Shown: piece after piece, positions 39,856 through 48,683 of the stretch
Layout of the letters: each line of letters starts with the position of its first letter
Position numbering within the stretch: the first letter of the stretch is position 1
Assembly: GCA_902768605.1 (NCBI GenBank)
Contig: CACXLY010000028.1
Location: 1 to 64,000, forward strand
Direction: 5' to 3'
DNA: 64,000 bases
Origin: an uncultured Bacteroidales bacterium
GTDB taxonomy: Bacteria > Bacteroidota > Bacteroidia > Bacteroidales > Bacteroidaceae
Notes under the pieces: model-generated
Database searches by the model: none
The model's input: the letters and a program-made list of their open reading frames with translations, nothing else
What the model was told of the DNA's origin: nothing
Program-made: the position numbers and the translations under genes

Positions 39856-42822
39856 TTATTTTCCTAACAGAAAGTCGATGCCGATGCCGAGAATGTTTTG
39901 CCGCGCTTCGTCGTCCTTGATGCAATCCAGCGGGAAGCCGAAGGCAAGGACACGATAGCCGGGGCCGGGATATGCGACGGCAGCCGAGTGGTTCCCTTTC
40001 GAGTAAACCATCGTGCTGAATGCGCCGCCAACGCCTTCGATGATGTCGGTGCTCTTTACCCAATAGTTCTGCTCGTTGGGATTGCTGTAGAGGAGGGCCG
40101 TGTTGTTCAAGCCCTGGATAGAGCAGAGGCTGTCGGTCGGGGCAAAGGACACGTAGCGATACTTCAGCTTATCAGCCACGAAGGCATCTTGCTGAGCCTT
40201 GTGCATGTCGCTGCCAATGAAGGCGCCGCTCACCATAATCGACGAGTTCTGAAGCGTCAGCTGAGAGATGGCCGTGAGCATCTCGTCCGTGAATGCTTTG
40301 CGACGCGTCAGGGAATAGCCGTCGTCCTTCTGCGCGCCGAGGATGAAGTTGGCGATGCGATAGCTGCGAAGGTCAACATGAGGGAGCTGAATGGTGTTGC
40401 AGCTGCTGATGTTGCAGTCGGGATGTTTCTTGAGAATGTCAGCGGCATAGCGGGCGCTGTAGTCGTGTGTGTTGCCGGCAAGGAACATGCCTTCCCACTC
40501 GTCGCTGCTCACGCCAAAGCCTTCGTCGACCTCTTTGCCGTACTGACTCTTGTCGAAGCTTATCTGACGTCCGCAATAGCCGACTGTCTTCACGTCAATC
40601 ACGCCTGGGTCGGCGTCGAAGTCGAAGCCTCCTGTCGTTTCATTATCAAAAGGCAGAGGACTGGCCAACCTCTGGAAGCCATCGACGAGCAGGATAGTGG
40701 GGGCGGCGTCTGTCAGAGCGATTGCGGCACTCACCACGTCGCTCGGCAAGCTCGTGCCGCCTTCGTTGAATGCGTCCACGCGGAAGTTGTAAAGTTCTCC
40801 AGGCTCGGCTTGCATCTGATAGACGCAGTCGTTGCCGCTCACGTAATGTCCGTTGTCGAAGTCTTTGCCTGCCTTCTGTGTGTAAACGATGTAGCCGTCA
40901 GGTTTTGCCGTAGGTTCAGAGGGGTCGAGCCTCGGCGTCCATCGAACGGTTATCTCGCCCTTTTCCTTGTTGGCCTCGGCACTCAGTCCGGCAACGGGAA
41001 GCGGCTGCACCACGACATCCTTGCCGCCATGAATGGTGGCGACGAACCGCAGGATGCCTTTGTAGATGGCACGCGACATGAGGAACTTGAAGTAGGGGTC
41101 GTGGCCGAAGCGCATGTCTGCCCAGTTCTGATGGCTCAGCATCTCGAGCAAGACGGCAGGCATCTGCGCGTCCCGACTCTCGCCGTAGTTTCTGTCGTAC
41201 AGGTCGCGACGGTTCCAGAAGCCAATCTCGCGCATCAGGTCGTTGTTGATTTGCGTCATCACCATATCGCAGAGGTCACGGCTCACAAGCCTCGAGAGGC
41301 CTGTCGCAGTCTTTCCCTCGTAGAAGCCTGTCGTGTAGATGCCGAGCGAACCGACAAGCGTATTGTCTGCCCTCCAGCCTGCATCGCTATGGACTGCCAT
41401 GTAGAGTTCGATGGGGACACCAAGTCCGCGGACGGCTTGCCCGTCGAGTACGGGCGGAAGCCCCGAGCCCTCGCTGTCGTTCAGATAGCCGCTTCCTCTG
41501 GCCACATAGTTTACTGCGAACGGACGTGTGTTGACGTCGTCCCTGCTGTCATTGTTGCCTCTCTTGGAATAGACGCTGTCCGGCATGCCGTACCATTGAG
41601 CGGAGTAGCGGGCAGCCTCGAGGCAACGTGGCAAGTCGCTGCCGATGGGAAGCGCCATCGTGGAGTCGCCGCGAACGATGTTGCCCATGCCGCCACCGAG
41701 GCGGACGGCATCTGCTGTCACGACGCCCTTGTAGTTGCTGAAGTTGGTGAGCTTGATGTAGTTGTCGTCCTCATTGCCTTTCGTGAAGCGGAACGTTCCG
41801 AGGTACACCCATGTGCCGCCGCCCATCTGCTGATTGACACGAAACTCCGTGTCGATGCCTGCGTGCCTGACCGTATATGTCGCGTCGGGAATGCTGTTCG
41901 GCATGGTCTGATAGGAGACGTAGACGGCATATTCGTCGTCGACGAGTATTTCGGGAACCCAGACGGCATCGCTTGTTGTCCTTCTGTCGCGTGTGGCCTC
42001 GGTTATCTGGAAAGTACCTCTCCGGAAGGGGTTCTCGCCGTTCTCGTATCCTTCCTGATTGTGGCCGAAGCCTACGCCGCCATATTGCCAATGGTATTTG
42101 CTGACATGTTCCTCGTAGCGACTGCCGTCCCAGATGAAGTCGTTGTCGATGATAACTTCCTGCTTCTGCCAGTCACGCTCTCTTGGTGTAAAGACGACGG
42201 CTCCCGCATTCTGCAGCATCGGTATGATGTAGGGCACCACGAAGGTCTGGGTAAACATGTCCTCGGTCGTGCAGAAGAGTCTCGGGCGCTGCCAAATCCA
42301 TTCCTGCTTGTCGAAGCTGAAGTACTTGCCGTGGCTGTGGCAGATGCTGAGATGCCGTCCCTGCAGTCCTTTCTTGATGGAGAAGGGCTGGCTCATCGGC
42401 GTCACCCATGGGTTGCCTTTGTAGAGCTCACGTTTATAGACGCGCGCCGTGTCGGCCTTGTCGAGCATGCTTGTCGGGATGAGTTGCTCGATGGGGTTTC
42501 CTGCGCTGACAATCGAGATGTTGTAGGTATTGTAGGGCATGGGCAGCAGCCGCTTCACCTCCTTGTAGAGGTCGCCCACGATGAGAGGTGTGACGGGCTG
42601 TGCGATGAAGTTATCGCTCAGCACGATGGTCACGCGCTTGGCCTGGGCATCCGTCTGAATGTCCTCTACGGTGATTGTCTTGAGGTTCGGGAAATTGGGG
42701 TTCGTATATCCTTCGAAGTATTCGCGGAGGTTGTCTATGCCGTTGCCTGCGTTTTGAGCACAGAGAAAGTGAAAAGAGAAAAGAGAAAACTGAAAGATGA
42801 GAAGAACTATAAGGCGTTTCAT
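39856..42822 (-). CDS. Secreted amidase-like protein with golvesin-type and FN3-like domains
   Basis: 988-residue exported protein. The signal peptide (LIVLLIFQFSLFSFHFLCAQ) is encoded by AGAAAAG-type 7-bp repeats. Residues about 295-385 resemble the golvesin/xanthan-lyase C-terminal domain (YAVYVSYQTMPNSIPDATYTV, TADAVRLGGGMG). Residues about 480-610 look like an N-acetylmuramoyl-L-alanine amidase fold (ELYMAVHSDAG, MPAVLLEMLSHQNWADM). An FN3-like domain (ITVRWTPRLDPSEPTAKPDGY) follows near 640, and the last 250 residues are unassigned. It may act on cell wall. Annotated relatives are often called xanthan lyase, which I doubt. Confidence 0.75.
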   Translation of the reverse strand: MKRLIVLLIFQFSLFSFHFLCAQNAGNGIDNLREYFEGYTNPNFPNLKTITVEDIQTDAQAKRVTIVLSDNFIAQPVTPLIVGDLYKEVKRLLPMPYNTYNISIVSAGNPIEQLIPTSMLDKADTARVYKRELYKGNPWVTPMSQPFSIKKGLQGRHLSICHSHGKYFSFDKQEWIWQRPRLFCTTEDMFTQTFVVPYIIPMLQNAGAVVFTPRERDWQKQEVIIDNDFIWDGSRYEEHVSKYHWQYGGVGFGHNQEGYENGENPFRRGTFQITEATRDRRTTSDAVWVPEILVDDEYAVYVSYQTMPNSIPDATYTVRHAGIDTEFRVNQQMGGGTWVYLGTFRFTKGNEDDNYIKLTNFSNYKGVVTADAVRLGGGMGNIVRGDSTMALPIGSDLPRCLEAARYSAQWYGMPDSVYSKRGNNDSRDDVNTRPFAVNYVARGSGYLNDSEGSGLPPVLDGQAVRGLGVPIELYMAVHSDAGWRADNTLVGSLGIYTTGFYEGKTATGLSRLVSRDLCDMVMTQINNDLMREIGFWNRRDLYDRNYGESRDAQMPAVLLEMLSHQNWADMRFGHDPYFKFLMSRAIYKGILRFVATIHGGKDVVVQPLPVAGLSAEANKEKGEITVRWTPRLDPSEPTAKPDGYIVYTQKAGKDFDNGHYVSGNDCVYQMQAEPGELYNFRVDAFNEGGTSLPSDVVSAAIALTDAAPTILLVDGFQRLASPLPFDNETTGGFDFDADPGVIDVKTVGYCGRQISFDKSQYGKEVDEGFGVSSDEWEGMFLAGNTHDYSARYAADILKKHPDCNISSCNTIQLPHVDLRSYRIANFILGAQKDDGYSLTRRKAFTDEMLTAISQLTLQNSSIMVSGAFIGSDMHKAQQDAFVADKLKYRYVSFAPTDSLCSIQGLNNTALLYSNPNEQNYWVKSTDIIEGVGGAFSTMVYSKGNHSAAVAYPGPGYRVLAFGFPLDCIKDDEARQNILGIGIDFLLGK

Positions 42823-42834
42823 TATAACGATGTA

Positions 42835-42930
42835 TTATGGACTATTTAACGAAGAATTATGAACTAATTAACTATGAACTATGAATTGTGGACTATATAA
42901 CTATGAACTATGAATTATGAACTATGAATT
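42835..42930. repeat. 7-bp array (AACTATG/AATTATG) entering the acyltransferase 3' end
   Basis: Units of AACTATGAATTATG-type sequence fill the gap between the amidase-like gene and the acyltransferase. The acyltransferase stop (TAG) and its last residues N-S are read from it. Confidence 0.75.
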
Positions 42931-43470
42931 AACAAACTGTTCCGGATGCAGTCCTTTGAAGTCGGAGTAGTATTCTTTTATTTCCTGCATCTGTGCATCG
43001 ATGTTGCCGTCGGGGATGATTGTCTTTGTGCAGACGATGCGCCTTTCAGCGAAGTCGAGTCCGTAGAGCAGTATGGGTATTTCGGCTTTGAGGGCGATGT
43101 AGTAGAAGCCTTTCTTCCAATCGGGCTGTGCCTTGCGTGTCCCTTCGGGCGTGATGCAGAGGCGGAACTTCTTGGCCTGCTTTGCCTGCTCAGCGATGAT
43201 GTCGGTCGAGTGCATCTGCTTGCTGCGATAGACGGGTATGCCTCCCAGCCTGCGCATCAGGATGCCCATAGGCCAGAAGAACCACTCCTTCTTCATCAGG
43301 AAGTCGCAATGAAAGCGTTTTGCCCGGCTGTAGAGGTTGCCCACGATGAAGTCCCAGTTGCTCGTGTGCGGAGCAAGTGCTATGATGCATTTCTCGGGCA
43401 TAGGTTCCGTCACGGTCTCCTTGAAGTGGCACCAGTCGAACAGAATCTTGTGGCTGATTTTATTGAACAT
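42922..43470 (-). CDS. 1-acylglycerol-3-phosphate acyltransferase-like
   Basis: PlsC-family acyltransferase, 182 residues, membrane-associated phospholipid synthesis or lipid modification. HTSNWD near residue 35 is the HxxxxD catalytic motif, and ITPEGTRK near 105 the substrate-binding EGTR motif. Aromatic segments (WFFWPMGILMRRLGGIPVYR) lie between. Shorter than classical PlsC. Probably cotranscribed with the amidase-like gene downstream. Confidence 0.85.
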   Translation of the reverse strand: MFNKISHKILFDWCHFKETVTEPMPEKCIIALAPHTSNWDFIVGNLYSRAKRFHCDFLMKKEWFFWPMGILMRRLGGIPVYRSKQMHSTDIIAEQAKQAKKFRLCITPEGTRKAQPDWKKGFYYIALKAEIPILLYGLDFAERRIVCTKTIIPDGNIDAQMQEIKEYYSDFKGLHPEQFVNS

Positions 43471-43557
43471 CTTGTGTCATTTACAATTTAGCAATGTACA
43501 ATTTACTGTTAATCGTACACGAATTGTACGTTGTACGTTGCTAAATTGTATATTGTT

Positions 43558-43821
43558 TCAGAGGTTTTGTATCTGGTCGATAATCTCGTCGGTACGTTTC
43601 TGCATGTCCTCCTTCATCTTTTTGAAGAAGAGCTTTGTGCTGCCGGGCTCGACGTGCGAGAGGCGGCAGATCCAGTCGTCCTGCATCTTCATGATGCTCA
43701 GCATCACGTTCTCCACGTCCTGTTTGTTGTCCTTCCCTGAGAAACTGGATGCAGCCATGCACTCTGCCAGCAGTTCGCCGCACAGGTAGTTGATGTGCTT
43801 TTTCAGGTCTTTGCGTTTCAT
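43558..43821 (-). CDS. Small conserved-looking helical protein, unrecognised
   Basis: 87 residues, charged and helical (MKRKDLKKHINYLCGELLAEC, VENVMLSIMKMQDDW, FFKKMKEDMQKRTDEIIDQI). No membrane segment. It has its own -7 element 36 bases upstream, which supports a real gene. Confidence 0.65.
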   Translation of the reverse strand: MKRKDLKKHINYLCGELLAECMAASSFSGKDNKQDVENVMLSIMKMQDDWICRLSHVEPGSTKLFFKKMKEDMQKRTDEIIDQIQNL

Positions 43822-43856
43822 AAGCCGAATATATTAGTAAGGTATAATACGAAGGT

Positions 43857-43864
43857 CAAAGTTA
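43857..43864 (-). promoter_or_regulatory. -7 promoter element of the 87-residue gene
   Basis: TAACTTTG on the minus strand. Confidence 0.5.
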
Positions 43865-43966
43865 CATATTTTTTCCGACTCTACAAGAAAAAGCCTGAAA
43901 ACTTTCTCGCTTTTTTTACATTCTGCCTCCGAGGGCGGCACTTTTAGCATATAGAATCACCAACAT

Positions 43967-44104
43967 CACGTTCCTAAATCTCCAACATCACGTTCCTAAA
44001 TCTCCAACATCACGTTCCTAAATCTCCAACATCACGTTCCTAAATCGCCAGCATCACGTTCCTAAATCGCCAGCATCACGTTCCTGATTGCCCGACTACA
44101 TGTG
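43967..44104. repeat. 22-bp array F (CACGTTCCTAAAT type)
   Basis: CACGTTCCTAAAT (the last copy CACGTTCCTGATT) starts at 43967, 43989, 44011, 44033, 44055 and 44077, and CATGTGTG at 44099 keeps the register. Unlike the other arrays this one lies between two divergent start codons (gap 43822-44233), upstream of the promoter at 44160. Confidence 0.9.
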
Positions 44105-44159
44105 TGTGGTTCGAAAGCCTGACCTTTTCCCGGCAGATGCAAGTTTTCTCTCTCTTCTC

Positions 44160-44190
44160 TTGCGCGTGCGGGAGAATTTTCGTACCTTTG
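44160..44190 (+). promoter_or_regulatory. Complete -33/-7 promoter of the duplicated-domain gene
   Basis: TTG (44160-44162) and TACCTTTG (44183-44190), spaced by 20 bases; the ATG at 44234 follows by 43 bases. Confidence 0.6.
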
Positions 44191-44233
44191 CACCCGAAAA
44201 CAAAAACTATTTAAGTCATAACCAAAAAGAATC

Positions 44234-45598
44234 ATGAAGAACAGTTACTTATTGGCCACCTTGCTGCTGATGGCAGGCGTGCAGACAGCATTGGCACAGC
44301 CGGGTATGGTGGTGCGTAAGAGCGACGGACACTTGGCTATACCTATCAGCCAGGTGGTGAGCGTGGAGTTTGTGGACAACATCAAGGACTATATGGTGTA
44401 CGAATACGTTGACCTCGGCTTGCCCAGCGGCACGCTTTGGGCAACCTGCAACGTCGGCGCCCTCAGTCCGGAAGAATATGGCGACTACTTCGCCTGGGGA
44501 GAAACCGAGACGAAGAGCGACTACTCATGGGGTACGTACAAGTGGATGAACGCAGGCAGCTCAAGCTACGACCAAGTCAACAAGTACACCTTCGACGACA
44601 ATCAGCAATCTGGCTGCTGGTACATCAATGGTTATTTCGTCGGCGACAACATGAGGAGGCTCCATATGGAGGACGATGCCGCAACAAGCGCTTGGGGCAG
44701 CGAATGGCAGATGCCGACCAAGGAACAGGCCGAAGAGCTGACAAACAGCAACTACACCACATCGGAATGGATAGTGCAGAACGGCGTGAAGGGCTGCAAG
44801 ATTACGGGCAAGAACGGCAACAGCATCTTCCTGCCCGCCGCTGGCTTTTATCAGGGAACAGAATATGCAGCCGACGGCGACTTCGCCTACTATTGGACTC
44901 GCTCGCTCAGCCCTTCATGGTCCGACTATGCCTCGATGCTGATTGCTTACTCGGGCGCAAGCACCGTGTCCACATTAGGTCGCTGCATGGGCTGCAGCAT
45001 ACGACCCGTGCGCAAAAGCTACGAGACTGTCGACCTCGGCTTGCCAAGCGGCACCTTGTGGGCAGCATGCAACGTCGGCGCCGAAAGCCCGGAAGAGAAT
45101 GGCGACTACTTCGCTTGGGGCGAGACAGAGCCGAAGGAAGACTACTCTTCGAGCACCTACTTTGATAAAGATGGTGAAGATGGCGATTACATCAAATATA
45201 AATTAGACATTCTGGAAGAGCTTCAGCCTGAGGATGATGCTGCCACGGTCAATTGGGGTGAAGATTGGCAGATTCCGAGCAATGAACAAATCCGGGAACT
45301 CGAAAACAGCGATTACACTACGTGGGAATGGGCGCAGATGAATGGCGCTGACGGCATAAAGATTGTAAGCAAGCTAAACGGCGAGAGCCTCTTCCTGCCA
45401 GCTGCAGGCTATCGTTATGGCAGAGCACCCAGTAGCGGAACGAACGTCAATAGCTGGTCGCGTATGCTCGCCCCATTCTCTATCTTCTATAAGGAAAGTT
45501 CCAATGCCATGACTCTGTGGTTCTATAAGGAAGATGCCGCTTTAGCCCCAGAATTCCGCTCCTATGGACTAACCGTCCGGCCTGTGCGGAAGAAGTAA
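44234..45598 (+). CDS. Secreted protein with two tandem Fib-succ-major/DUF1566-like domains
   Basis: 454 residues. A signal peptide (LLATLLLMAGVQTALAQ) is followed by a short beta region (VRKSDGHLAIPISQVVSVEF). Two domains of about 200 residues each then begin with nearly the same sentence: VDLGLPSGTLWATCNVGA near residue 59 and VDLGLPSGTLWAACNVGA near 264, both followed by SPEE, GDYFAWGETE and, later, EWQMPTKEQ or DWQIPSNEQ, FLPAAG and a closing RPVRK. The DNA of the two halves is also similar, so the duplication is fairly recent. Function unknown; probably surface exposed. Confidence 0.8.
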   Translation: MKNSYLLATLLLMAGVQTALAQPGMVVRKSDGHLAIPISQVVSVEFVDNIKDYMVYEYVDLGLPSGTLWATCNVGALSPEEYGDYFAWGETETKSDYSWGTYKWMNAGSSSYDQVNKYTFDDNQQSGCWYINGYFVGDNMRRLHMEDDAATSAWGSEWQMPTKEQAEELTNSNYTTSEWIVQNGVKGCKITGKNGNSIFLPAAGFYQGTEYAADGDFAYYWTRSLSPSWSDYASMLIAYSGASTVSTLGRCMGCSIRPVRKSYETVDLGLPSGTLWAACNVGAESPEENGDYFAWGETEPKEDYSSSTYFDKDGEDGDYIKYKLDILEELQPEDDAATVNWGEDWQIPSNEQIRELENSDYTTWEWAQMNGADGIKIVSKLNGESLFLPAAGYRYGRAPSSGTNVNSWSRMLAPFSIFYKESSNAMTLWFYKEDAALAPEFRSYGLTVRPVRKK

Positions 45599-45655
45599 CT
45601 ACAAGAACAGATACATTATATATATTATATAAATAAACAACAAACAAAAAGAATC

Positions 45656-47308
45656 ATGAAGAAAAGTGCACTACAGGTGGCTCGTGCCGCCTACCAGCCC
45701 AAGCTTCCCAAGGCTCTGCTAGGGCCAGTTGTTGCCATAGAAGGCGCTGCAACCCAAAGCGTCGGCAATCAGGATGAAATCAAAGCGATGTTCCCCAACA
45801 CCTACGGCATGCCCGTCATTACGTTCGAGGCTGGAGAACAGAAACCTCTCGAACCGTTCAATGTCGGCATTATCCTCAGCGGCGGTCAGGCTCCTGGCGG
45901 TCACAACGTCATCAGCGGTCTCTACGACGGCGTGAAGTCCCTCAACAAGCAGAGCAAGCTCTATGGCTTCCTGATGGGTCCCGGCGGACTCGTTGACCAC
46001 AAGTACGTGGAGTTCACCGACGAGTTTATCGACGAGTATCGCAACACTGGCGGCTTCGACATCATCGGCTCTGGCCGTACGAAGCTCGAGAAGGAAAGCC
46101 AGTTCGAGAGCGGCATCGAGATTCTCCGCAAGCTCGGCATCAAGGCGCTCGTCATCATCGGTGGCGACGACAGCAACACCAACGCCTGCGTCCTCGCAGA
46201 ATACTATGCCGCAAAGAACTATGGCGTGCAGGTCATCGGCTGCCCCAAGACCATCGACGGCGACCTGAAGAACGAGCAGATTGAGACCAGCTTCGGCTTC
46301 GACACCGCTTGCAAGACCTACAGCGAGCTGATTGGCAACATCCAGCGCGACTGCAACAGCGCCCGCAAGTACTGGCACTTCATCAAGCTGATGGGCCGCA
46401 GCGCAAGCCACATCGCCCTGGAGTGTGCCCTCGAGACGCAGCCCAACGCTTGCCTCATCAGCGAGGAAGTAGAGCAGAAGGCCATGAGCCTCGACGACGT
46501 CGTTACCTACATCGCAAAGATTGTGGCCGACCGTGCTGCCGAAGGAAACAACTTCGGTACCGTCCTCATCCCCGAAGGCCTGATTGAGTTCATTCCCGCC
46601 ATCAAGAAGCTTATCGCAGAGCTTAACGAGGTGCTCACAGACCCCGCAACAGGCGAGAGCCGCGAGTTCGAGAGCAAAGACGCGCAGGTTGCCTTCGTGA
46701 AGGGTCACATCGCACCCGAGAACCTTGCCGTCCTCGAGTCTCTGCCCAAGGATGTAGAGCGTCAGCTCTGCCTCGACCGCGACCCACACGGCAACGTGCA
46801 GGTCAGCCTTATCGAGACGGAGAAGCTTCTCTCTGCTATGGTTGCCATGAAGCTCGAAGCATGGAAGAAGGAAGGCAAGTACAACGGCAAGTTCTCCGCC
46901 CAGCACCACTTCTTCGGCTACGAAGGCCGTTGCGCAGCTCCCAGCAACTACGATGCCGACTACTGCTACAGCCTCGGCTACAACGCAAGCCGCCTGATTG
47001 CCAACGGCAAGACGGGCTACATGAGCGTCATCAAGAACACCACGGCTCCCGCAAGCGAGTGGATTGCAGGCGGTGTGCCCATCACGATGATGATGAACAT
47101 GGAGCGCAGGAACGGTGCCATGAAGCCCGTCATCCGCAAAGCCCTCGTAGAACTCGACGGCGCTCCCTTCAAGTTCTTTGCAAGCAAGCGCGAGGAGTGG
47201 GCAAAGAACACCTGCTACGTCTATCCCGGTCCCATCCAGTACTGGGGACCAAGCGAAGTGTGCGACCAGTGCACAAAGACGCTTGCACTCGAACAAGGCA
47301 AATGTTAA
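45656..47308 (+). CDS. pfp: Pyrophosphate--fructose-6-phosphate 1-phosphotransferase
   Basis: Reversible PPi-dependent phosphofructokinase of the long (about 550-residue) type used in Bacteroidales glycolysis. [17 protein letters not shown] near residue 83 begins the phosphate-binding fold, [20 protein letters not shown] near 165 and [10 protein letters not shown] near 205 hold the catalytic GGDDS and TIDGD motifs, and [14 protein letters not shown] near 262 binds sugar phosphate. 550 residues. The start is preceded by CAAAAAGAATC, the same bases found before the ATG at 44234. Confidence 0.95.
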   Translation: MKKSALQVARAAYQPKLPKALLGPVVAIEGAATQSVGNQDEIKAMFPNTYGMPVITFEAGEQKPLEPFNVGIILSGGQAPGGHNVISGLYDGVKSLNKQSKLYGFLMGPGGLVDHKYVEFTDEFIDEYRNTGGFDIIGSGRTKLEKESQFESGIEILRKLGIKALVIIGGDDSNTNACVLAEYYAAKNYGVQVIGCPKTIDGDLKNEQIETSFGFDTACKTYSELIGNIQRDCNSARKYWHFIKLMGRSASHIALECALETQPNACLISEEVEQKAMSLDDVVTYIAKIVADRAAEGNNFGTVLIPEGLIEFIPAIKKLIAELNEVLTDPATGESREFESKDAQVAFVKGHIAPENLAVLESLPKDVERQLCLDRDPHGNVQVSLIETEKLLSAMVAMKLEAWKKEGKYNGKFSAQHHFFGYEGRCAAPSNYDADYCYSLGYNASRLIANGKTGYMSVIKNTTAPASEWIAGGVPITMMMNMERRNGAMKPVIRKALVELDGAPFKFFASKREEWAKNTCYVYPGPIQYWGPSEVCDQCTKTLALEQGKC

Positions 47309-47318
47309 CGAATGAGGA

Positions 47319-47436
47319 GGAGTTATAAATGGAAGTTATAATAGGGAGTTAAAATAAGAAGTTATAATGGGCCGATACATTTGGCTCCTCATAACTTCTC
47401 CTCATAACTTCTCTTCATAACTCCTCTTCATAACCC
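47319..47436. repeat. Inverted pair of 13-bp arrays
   Basis: GTTATAA-type cores stand at 47322, 47335, 47348 and 47361 (period 13). After an 18-base centre the inverse CATAAC cores stand at 47390, 47403, 47416 and 47429 (period 13). The arms can pair as a long hairpin starting 11 bases after the pfp stop and ending just before the lysozyme start. Confidence 0.85.
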
Positions 47437-47448
47437 CAACGACCAATC

Positions 47449-48339
47449 TTGGCACAGGAAAAGAAACCCACCGCGCCGCGTCCTCATAAAAGGAAGCCAG
47501 GCGGTCAGAAGAAACAAACCCGCGGGAAGCGCAAACAAACTTCCCGTGGGTTCGGTTTCTTGCGTTTCTTGCGGAGCTTCCCTTCCTGGTCCATTTGGCT
47601 CGGCGGCCTGCTCATCGTGGCCGCTTACGTCTGCTTCTTCTATTATACGTTCGTAGGGCCATTCAGCTTTCGCTGGCGTGCCATTTATGGCGAACCCATC
47701 TTCCCCGAAGGTTATGAGGTGCGCGGCATCGACATCAGTCACTATCAAGAGCGCGTCAACTGGGATAAACTTCGCAATGCCTCGATGGGCGACGCCCCCG
47801 TCAGCTTCGTCTTCATCAAGGCGACGGAAGGCGAGAAACTCTTCGACGACAACTTCAACCGCAACTTTGCCAACGCCAAGCGAAACGACATAATCCGAGG
47901 CGCTTACCATTTCTTCGTGCCGGGCATCAGCCCTCGCAAGCAAGCAGACTTCTATCTCTCAATCGCCCAGCTCGAACCGGGCGACCTGCCTCCCGTCCTC
48001 GACATCGAGAAGAAGGGCGACCTGACACCCGAACAGCTGCGTCGCGACGTGAAGACGTGGCTCGATATCGTCGAGAAAGAGTATGGCGTGAAGCCCATCC
48101 TCTATACGGGCTACAAGTTCAAGGTCGATTACCTCAATACGCCGGAGTTTGATGCCTACCCCTATTGGATAGCGCACTACTATGTCGAGAAACTTGCCTA
48201 CAAGGGCAAGTGGACTTTCTGGCAGCATACCGATTGCGGCAAAGTCTCGGGCATAAAGGGCTTCGTCGATTGCAACACCTTCAACGGAACATACAAGGAG
48301 CTCCAAGAACTGCTGCTGCAAGAGGAGATTACAGAATAA
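47449..48339 (+). CDS. GH25 lysozyme-like membrane-anchored hydrolase
   Basis: Glycoside hydrolase family 25 muramidase, cleaving peptidoglycan glycan strands. A very basic N-terminus (residues 1-35) precedes one membrane helix (WSIWLGGLLIVAAYVCFFYY, about 47-66), so the catalytic domain would be outside the membrane. GIDISHYQ near 92 has the first catalytic aspartate, PPVLDIEKKG near 183 the catalytic Asp-x-Glu, and IAHYYVEK and WQHTDCGKVSGIKGFVDCN end the domain. The start is TTG; an in-frame stop lies 18 bases upstream and no ATG is near. Confidence 0.88.
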   Translation: MAQEKKPTAPRPHKRKPGGQKKQTRGKRKQTSRGFGFLRFLRSFPSWSIWLGGLLIVAAYVCFFYYTFVGPFSFRWRAIYGEPIFPEGYEVRGIDISHYQERVNWDKLRNASMGDAPVSFVFIKATEGEKLFDDNFNRNFANAKRNDIIRGAYHFFVPGISPRKQADFYLSIAQLEPGDLPPVLDIEKKGDLTPEQLRRDVKTWLDIVEKEYGVKPILYTGYKFKVDYLNTPEFDAYPYWIAHYYVEKLAYKGKWTFWQHTDCGKVSGIKGFVDCNTFNGTYKELQELLLQEEITE

Positions 48340-48406
48340 ACGCCTGCACCCCATCCACGCATCGATACCAAACGACTAATGTATCGTTTGCAATATAAAA
48401 GTATGA

Positions 48407-48448
48407 CTGTCCGGTAAAAAAGCACCAAAGGTGCTTTTTCCCGGACAG
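48407..48448 (+). terminator. Strong hairpin with A/T stem, bidirectional terminator
   Basis: CTGTCCGGTAAAAAAGCACC pairs with GGTGCTTTTTCCCGGACAG around an AAA loop, nearly perfect over 19 positions. It follows the lysozyme stop by 68 bases in a convergent junction. The word CTGTCCGGA recurs at 48509. Confidence 0.8.
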
Positions 48449-48519
48449 CAATAATAAAGATTAAGGATTCAAGTTTCGCGAGCCTTGACCTGACACTCCG
48501 AACTGCAGACTGTCCGGAA

Positions 48520-48667
48520 TTCCTACACGTAGGAACTGCTTTTCCCACAGCAAGGAACCTCTTTTCCCACAGCAAGGAACTGCTTTTCCCACAGCAAGGA
48601 ACCGCTTTTCCTACAGCAAGGAACCGCTTTTCCTACACGTGGGGATTTGCTTTCCTTCGTGTAGGAA
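48520..48667. repeat. 22-bp array G (TTCC...GGAA type)
   Basis: Units start at 48520 (TTCCTACACGTAGGAA), 48542, 48564 and 48586 (TTCCCACAGCAAGGAA), 48608 (TTCCTACAGCAAGGAA), 48630 (TTCCTACACGTGGGGA) and 48652 (TTCCTTCGTGTAGGAA), all 22 bases apart. The array shows the two cores as variants of one unit. It ends 16 bases before the cotransporter stop. The 344-base gap holds this array, the terminator at 48407 and nothing else. Confidence 0.93.
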
Positions 48668-48683
48668 TTAATCCTAAGGGAAA

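Noticed and set aside
39898..42849. A 983-codon open frame on the plus strand opposite the amidase-like gene
   Set aside because: It is a mirror of the real gene's codon use: no family motifs, low-complexity residue pattern, and the minus-strand protein has a signal peptide and recognisable domains.
45719..47296. 525-codon frame opposite pfp
   Set aside because: Shadow of the pfp codon pattern; no motifs.
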